A stretch of 64,000 nucleotides of DNA from Marthasterias glacialis (lineage: Eukaryota; Echinodermata; Asteroidea; Forcipulatida; Asteriidae), in assembly GCA_911728455.2 (NCBI GenBank), contig OU452228.1, positions 24,228,450 through 24,292,449 on the forward strand, written 5' to 3'. Positions 58,186 through 64,000 of the stretch are shown here, in pieces. The translations under genes were made by a program, and so were the position numbers. Position 1 is the stretch's first letter. Each line of letters starts with the position of its first letter. Below the pieces are notes generated by a model. It was not told the DNA's origin and did not search any database. It saw nothing but the letters and a program-made list of their open reading frames with translations.

Positions 58186-58440
58186 GCATTCAGGTTGGCT
58201 TAGTGGTTTGGTCTCTGCCTTTCATCTCTGTGGATCTCCATTTGAATCATGCTTCAGATCAGAGCCTTGAATGTGGATAGTATTTTTATTTTATTTAATA
58301 ATCCACACATTAAAAATAGTACAACCATTGAAAACGTCATATTACAAACAACAAGTTCTGGTGGTGAAGTCATCGGGGTGTGGGTTGGGATCCCGGTCAT
58401 GACACTTGTGTCCTTGAGCAAGATGCTTTACTATAATAGG
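58186..58440 (+). repeat. SINE fragments (SINE-D then SINE-B)
   Basis: 58,186-58,260 has CAGGTTGGCTTAGTGGTTTG and CTGCCTTTCATCTCTGTGGA, as at 59,133. 58,360-58,440 has GTTGGGATCCCGGTCATGAC and CTTGTGTCCTTGAGCAAGAT of SINE-B. Confidence 0.6.
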
Positions 58441-58689
58441 CCGATCCATTTAGCCCCGCCCCTAAACATATTGACCAATCACAGCATTAGCTACATCACC
58501 ACTGTTCACGTGGGCAGCGCAATGTGTGTTCCTTCAATGACACACTGCATGACATGAATGCACACGCTGTAAGTACACGCAAACGTGTTTACATTTTCCA
58601 ATGGGATTTTATCATGTCGGACTTTCAGTGGTGTAGCCAAGGCTGTGATTGGTCAACATGTAAGTTTTGCCACATGACTCCAATTTTAA

Positions 58690-59487
58690 TTCATTAACAT
58701 TTGTTGCCAGTCTCTTATCGTGTTATTTTTAAAGTGTTGTTGCTCGTTTTTAAATCATTGCACAAACTCTCCCCCGTTTATCTTTGTAATGTTCTTGTTC
58801 CACGTCAAGACTCAAGGTACTCCCTTAGATGTTGTGATCAAACAATCCTGCAGGTTCCTAATTCAAAGAATGCTATCGGTGAGAGAGCTTTTGCAGTTGC
58901 TGGTCCTCGACTCTGGAATGAACTTTCACTCACCATCAGGCAGCAGAAAACAATGAAAGGTTTTAAGAGACATCTAAAACATACCTTTTTAAGAAAGCTT
59001 TTAATGTTTGAGTGTTTATTATTTATGTATCTACCAATTTTATTGTTTTATTGAGGGGTGGCTGTCCACAAGTTTGATTACTGGCTGGTCTGGTTGTTTT
59101 GCTTTTACTGCATGGTTAATGTTGTTTTTCGGGGGCGCAGGTTGGCTCAGGTTAGCTCAGTGGTTTCTTTCCCTGCCTTTCACCTCTGTGGACCCCGGTT
59201 CGAATCCCGGCATGTGGATTGGGTTTTCAGTCCCTACCTGATTCCGTGGGTTTTCCCCCATTTGGGGTTTTCCTCCCACTTCTAAAACTGAACATTTCTT
59301 CTCGTTTCCTAATCACCATCCTGTAACTGGCCCTTGCGCTGTTGGATGTGTAATAAAAAAAATAATATTATGTTTGAATCCTCTGTTTACTTATTCTCTG
59401 TATTCTTTCTTTTTAATTAATAGATTGTTCATCTTATCTTTTCAATTGTAAGTCGCACTTGATCATTTTTGTATGGAAAATGCGTGA

Positions 59488-59520
<33 letters not shown>
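58690..59520 (+). pseudogene. 3' end of a CR1/L2-like LINE (RT C-terminus), with a nested SINE
   Basis: 58,701-59,054 encodes the usual last part of a LINE polyprotein: FKVLLLVFKSLHKLSPVYL, IGERAFAVAGPRLWNELSL and the helical Lys-rich end. It lacks the catalytic RT core. A SINE-D is inserted at 59,133-59,350, and the LINE 3' UTR resumes up to an (ATT)n tail at about 59,495-59,520, typical for the group. It is a 5'-truncated, dead copy. Confidence 0.8.
59133..59350 (+). mobile_element. tRNA-derived SINE (SINE-D) nested in the LINE
   Basis: GGGGGCGCAGGTTGGCTCAG with A box GGTTAGCTCAGTGGTTTC, B box CCGGTTCGAATCCCGG, and an A-rich end (AATAAAAAAAATAATAT). Confidence 0.72.
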
Positions 59521-61032
59521 CATATAGGGGAAGAGGCAGTTATGTTTGTCTTGCAACGGATTCATTTACCCTCCCCGTTCTTAGCTGTGCTGTGAAAAGA
59601 CGCGCTTATATCCAGCAATGTGTTTCTGCGCATTGAGGCAATTTTCTATCCCTTCTGTAGTTCACATCTCGAGTGGCCTTTGAATCTTGTGATCGGAGAC
59701 TTGCATAAAAAACTAAAAACAAACAAACAAACAAACAAACAAAAACACCACATAAAATCTCCCAACAAAGAGATTAAAAGAAAACAAACAAATAGTACAT
59801 TGCACACATTTACAGACTTTTGTGGAAAAGGCGATAGATTAAGGTACAAAAGATTTTTAAAATATTGTTTCCTACATTTCATACTCCTCAAATCTTTCAT
59901 CATTTCGCCTGGACATCATTGGTTAATAAAACTAATTTAAAGCACACTGACAACATTGATATTATACCTCAAAGATTAATACCAGCACTTTATGTGACCC
60001 AACTTATACAAGTGAAATAACAAACCAGTGAAAGTTTAAGCTCAATTGGTCATCGGAGTCACAAAAAAATAATGAAAAACTCCCCTTAGTGTTTTCACTG
60101 TTTTCAAACAGTGGGTTTTGGATTTGAGAGATCAAAACTAACTGATTTACTCATTTCTCAAAAACTATAGCATAGGCAAAAATTTTCCAAGGGAAGTTTC
60201 CCACCATGACTATCTTTATACCATGTAAGTTATGTGCATTTAATATTTAAAATTTATTGTTTTGAAGAATCTCGGTAAGGTCACAGTCTCAAACACATCG
60301 TAGAGACGTTCTTTTACGATTACAAGGGGTTATGTCTGCCTATTCTTAAGTATGGTGTACCAGTGTGGCAGCCCTACTGAAAAACTCACATTCGAGCACT
60401 CGAGCAAATCCAACGTAATTTGACAAGGATTCTTTTTAATTTTTAACTCCATATATTGGCCGTTTAGCTCTCCTCGGCATCAATCTTACATGTACCAATG
60501 TTCTCTACACCCTTTATGGGATGGGTGTGGGTGTTGACAAAATAATATTGGTTTCAACAAAACATTTATCACATGAGATTGCACTCATGTCAATTTTTTC
60601 ATTTAAATAATTTAAGATGCATTATGCTAATGGTAACATGCACTGAAGTTAGAATTGGCCAGGGGTGTGTTCCACTCAGGCGAACAGTGCAAACGTTTGC
60701 CAACGTACACGCACATTTTCAAACTAAAACATGTTGGGCACAAAAGGCATTTGTAACGATCGCAAAATTTGGCAAATAGTGCAGAGGAGGTGTTAGCGTA
60801 TGTTTGCCAACTTACAAAAATGGAAAAGAGCAGTAACAAAAACTGACAAGTACACACATATTAGCCTAATATGACCTAAACCTTACCTCAAACAAATCAG
60901 AACCTTTGTCGTAAAGTGCTTTAATTTGCTATGTTAAATTGTACTCGAATACATATGTGTTGAATGTAAGTAGAAAGGAAAATAGACGACAAAACAGTGG
61001 CCGACACATGGAACAAAAATACTGAAAAATGA
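59521..61032. other. Intergenic, with a decayed LINE RT fragment
   Basis: At 60,335-60,470 (+) the translation LKYGVPVWQPY, a stop, then HIRALEQIQRNLTRILF matches the segment after the RT core of many non-LTR elements; stops show it is dead. At 59,955-60,240 there is a loose match to the 37,300/55,795 repeat. Nothing else is assigned. Confidence 0.45.
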
Positions 61033-61325
61033 TTGGTCCGACATATTGAAGTGAACGTGGGCATAGCTTTTGAACAAAGCTTGGTCCGACATATTGAAGT
61101 GAACGTGGGCATAGCTTTTGAACACAGCTTGGTCCGACAGATTGAAGTAAACGTGCGCATAGCTTTTGAACACAGCTTGGTCCGACATATTGAAGTGAAC
61201 GTGGGCATAGCTTTTAAACACAGCTTGGTGTGCCATATTGAAGTGAACGTGCGCATAGCTTTTTGAACAAAGCTTGGTCCGACAGATTGAAGTAAACGTG
61301 CGCATAGCTTTTGAACACAGTGTGT
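61033..61325. repeat. 48-bp minisatellite, 6 units
   Basis: TTGGTCCGACATATTGAAGT plus GAACGTGGGCATAGCTTTTG starts at 61,033, 61,081, 61,129, 61,177, 61,225 and about 61,274. The period is a multiple of 3, so frames stay open on both strands, but the two-strand openness and lack of a start context argue against coding. Confidence 0.93.
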
Positions 61326-61559
61326 TCAAACAGTTAGCTTGACATACATTTTATAAACGGTAGCAAAAACGGTCGCGTGAGTGGCACGCACCCCAGGTAA
61401 ACTTCTTCACAAATTTAGTTATCTTTTCACACATGATCACAGCAAAAACCTAATTTATACCATTAAATTCATTACAAATGTGAAAAAAAAACCATAAACC
61501 CATCAACTGAGACAGTAGCTCAAATAAAAATCTAGCATGTGGAGCCAAATACTCCTCTA

Positions 61560-61732
61560 CCATGGTTCAGCGTTAGATTAAAATGTTTAGAAACACATCC
61601 TAGTACACGGGACCTACGGCTTAACGTCCAATCTGAAGGACAAAGCAATTCTGGTAAAGTGTCTTGCTCAAGGACACAAATATCACAACTGGCCAGGCCA
61701 GGATTTGAACCCACATTCTGTAAACTACAGAA
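61560..61732 (-). repeat. SINE-B, reverse fragment
   Basis: AAAGTGTCTTGCTCAAGGAC and GGATTTGAACCCACATTCTG are the reverse of the SINE-B body and B box. Confidence 0.65.
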
Positions 61733-62415
61733 CGCGTGACTGCTTTTATTGACAGGTATTTTCTAATCATACAATAAGTATACACAGCTGAATAACCAGT
61801 GAGTTAATCGTAATTGCCTGTCACATTGTACCCTTCCTGCACTACTCCATTTTATGGGCAAACATCAAGAGTGTATTTACCCCTGATTCCCAAATGGCAC
61901 GACAACACATTATGAATATGACAATGTTAACCATTTAGAGAACACAGTGACTGCAAGCGGCTGGTACCAAAATGCCCATAATGCCGATTTCTCATGTTTC
62001 TGAGGTAAATGTACATCATATCTAAAATCCAAACAAAAGTTGTTCAGCTGTTGTTTTTACAACTCTTGATTTATGTGGTAATTATGTAGTTTCCCTATTT
62101 GAGCAAAATCATCAAATTTGATGAAATCTTCATAATGGTCCGTTGGTGGAAACTGAACAACGGAAGAGAACTTACTCTTCCTACAACCAATGATGTATTA
62201 TTGATTAATTTCTCAACATCTGTTGCCATCTACCATGTATAACACATGGTCGTCTAGATGTCTGATCCAATCTTGTCTCTGTGTAGACAAGCATTTTCCC
62301 TTATTGGTGCAGGAAGGGTACAATGTGACAGGCAGTTATGATTAACTCACTGGCTATTCAGCTGTGTATTGTCATATGATTAGAAAATGCCTGTCAATAA
62401 ATGCAGTCATGCATT
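61733..62415. mobile_element. Foldback element, about 680 bp with about 105-bp inverted ends
   Basis: The left end GCGTGACTGCTTTTATTGAC...CACAGCTGAATA...GTACCCTTCCTGCAC is inverted at the right end GTGCAGGAAGGGTAC...TATTCAGCTGTG...TCAATAAATGCAGTCATGC (about 62,309-62,415). The middle 450 bp has no long frame. Non-autonomous DNA transposon type. Confidence 0.9.
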
Positions 62416-63248
62416 CTGTGTTATTGGGTAACTAATTAAAGCCTGGGTAGGTGTTTTTTCCCCTGAATAGTTGCGTCGAGACTGTCGAGACTGTCAGCTG
62501 TGATGGATTAGAGAAGCCATGGTAGACTGGAGCATACATGATTATGCACTTGGGAAGTTACCCACTGTTTATACACAATATTACCTCTTTGTAAATTTAC
62601 CAATTGGAAACTTGAGAATCCAGTGCCGATGAGAAGAAGTGAAAAGTAACTACTATGTGGATGACAACATAGTCCAGTGAGGTTTTAAAGGTGTGTAACC
62701 CAAAAGTTTTTCATTGATGCTGTGCATCACCTGTAGGGGGCAGTAGATTTCGGTAAGATAAATAACTCACTTCATCATCGCTTCACTCTCACTCTTTGTG
62801 GAAATACTTAGACAGGCCTACAAAGGAGGATATTGACTTGCTTTTTTTGCAAGTCCATCTTAAATTTAGAAAAGCGTCATTGGCTATTCAAGGGCAAGCT
62901 CTGCAGTATATACAGCAACAGAGTCCAGCATTCTCCTGAAGACGATCACAGCATACTGATCGAAACGTTGCGTTGTTAAACCATTGCGTCTATTGAGAAC
63001 CACTCATGGAGAGAGTGTCATGTACCTGGTATCTCCGCAAACCTCACTTGATTGCATTCCCATCATGCTAAGTTTCCAATCTTAAACTCTGGAGTGCTTG
63101 TGATGTAATAGGGATTACATGGTAGTTTCAGCATATACAGAAAAGTGGGATTTGTACAGCCTCAAATTCTCCCTTCAACAAAGAACTTGGCAAATTTTCG
63201 TCACCAGAGGGTTGATTGTTCATAACTAAGTTTCAGTCAAACTAAAAA
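62416..63248. other. Upstream flank of the GPCR gene
   Basis: Contains a hammerhead-like core word at 62,936-62,985, probably from a Penelope-like element. A promoter cannot be placed by eye. Confidence 0.4.
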
Positions 63249-64000
63249 ATGAATGACACCTTGGAATCAACAACTGCGGAATCTTCCTTATCAACCACAG
63301 ACATTCTGACCATCGTGGTGCTGGGACTGACCACTGTGCTGATCATCTCTCTCAACACAATCTGCTTGCTGGTCTTAAACCGAGTCCAAAATATTGAGGA
63401 CACTATGAAAGTATTCCTGAGATCCCTCATGATCTCCGATCTCATAGTCGGAATCTTCCCAGGAATTCCAACATTGGTTCTGATGATCACAAAGACCTGG
63501 CTGTTTGGTGAGTTCCTCTGCACCATTCATGCCTTTTTCAGTCATCTCACCCATGGGACGAGCATGTACTCAATACTGCTACTCACCGTGGATCGGTATT
63601 ATTATATTCATCAGGTACTCGTTGCAGTACCATACCATGGTCACTGTCCGACGAGCTCGATTCATGGTTTGTTTCACCTGGATAAGTTTGTTTATGCTGA
63701 TTTTCCTACATGGATTTTTGGTTGACTGGTCGTACACGGTGGTTGACCCAATCTTACGCTGCGGCTGGAGCGTTCGTCATCAAGTGTCGTATAACTACAT
63801 CACTATGGGGCTCATACTGCTTCCACTGGTCATCATGTTAGGTCTTTACGTTCACATCTTTATTCTTGCTCATCAGCACAGTCGACACATCTCGAATCAA
63901 GTCAACGCGGTTTCGGCCAAGATTGCGCGACCGCCCGGAATCAACGTTAAATCTATAAAAACTGTTTCAATCATCACAGTATCACTGATCATCGGCCTCG
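63249..64000 (+). CDS. Class A (rhodopsin-type) GPCR, intronless, frameshifted, runs off window
   Basis: ATG 63,249 with an N-glycosylation sequon (NDT) at residue 2. TM1 is at about 18-42 with the conserved Asn in SLNTICLL, TM2 has SLMISDLIVG (Asp 2.50), then TKTWLFGEFLCTIHAFF with the TM3 disulfide Cys, and TM3 ends TVDRYYYI (DRY motif). After 63,615 the first frame leaves the family pattern and stops at 63,725. From 63,628 the +1 frame continues it: YHTMVTVRRARF (loop 2), TM4, the CGW of loop 2, TM5 with a Pro, a Lys/Arg-rich third loop, and TM6 start at the window end. The 13 bases between are one too many for the frame, so there is one extra base: a sequencing error or an inactivating frameshift. 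It looks like the orphan/amine-like receptor expansions of marine invertebrates; no ligand can be assigned. Confidence 0.8.

Noticed and set aside
61033-61266. Repeat-protein gene in the 48-bp array
   Set aside because: Open on both strands because the period is divisible by 3; no start context, no domain.

Overview
The window is eukaryotic genomic DNA. Genes are split into many short exons with GT-AG introns, and the intergenic DNA is rich in tRNA-derived SINEs, foldback elements and minisatellites. The protein families (CCDC22, spartin, TMEM184, PRMT9, a rhodopsin-type GPCR) and the SINE and LINE style suggest a marine invertebrate deuterostome, most likely an echinoderm. That taxonomic call is inference; no diagnostic locus was seen.

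Layout: (1) 574-8950 (+), the eight 3' exons of CCDC22. (2) 10.69-13.96 kb, a 98-bp minisatellite. (3) 14,844-21,068 (-), a complete six-exon spartin gene (SPART/SPG20), convergent with CCDC22. (4) 21.2-45.8 kb, a tandem segmental duplication. Each block holds a complete eight-exon TMEM184-like seven-helix membrane protein gene (26,992-33,435 and 39,195-45,787, both +). The blocks are separated by a 49-bp minisatellite at 33.6-35.3 kb. Exon sizes and phases of the two copies are almost identical, but the C-terminal tails differ greatly (short versus long, acidic and disordered). (5) 47,776-53,894 (-), an apparently full-length DIRS-type tyrosine-recombinase retrotransposon. It has gag, RT/RNase H and recombinase reading frames, identical 152-bp inverted terminal repeats, and an internal complementary region that joins copies of both outer ends. 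(6) 53,909-58,099 (-), the four 3' exons of PRMT9; the DIRS element begins 14 bp past its stop codon. (7) 58.2-63.2 kb, LINE and SINE remnants, a 48-bp minisatellite and a 0.7-kb foldback element. (8) 63,249 to the window end (+), an intronless class A GPCR with a frameshift just after the DRY motif.

The genes do not form a pathway. CCDC22 (Commander/CCC complex) and spartin both belong to endosome and membrane-trafficking biology, but their adjacency need not be functional. The most unusual signals are the intact young DIRS element beside PRMT9, an array of decayed 5' splice-site copies in a PRMT9 intron, minisatellites that start right at splice donors in three different genes, and a duplicated TMEM184 exon broken by a SINE. 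Exon boundaries were read by eye from splice consensus, phase and family similarity; no transcript or database evidence was available.
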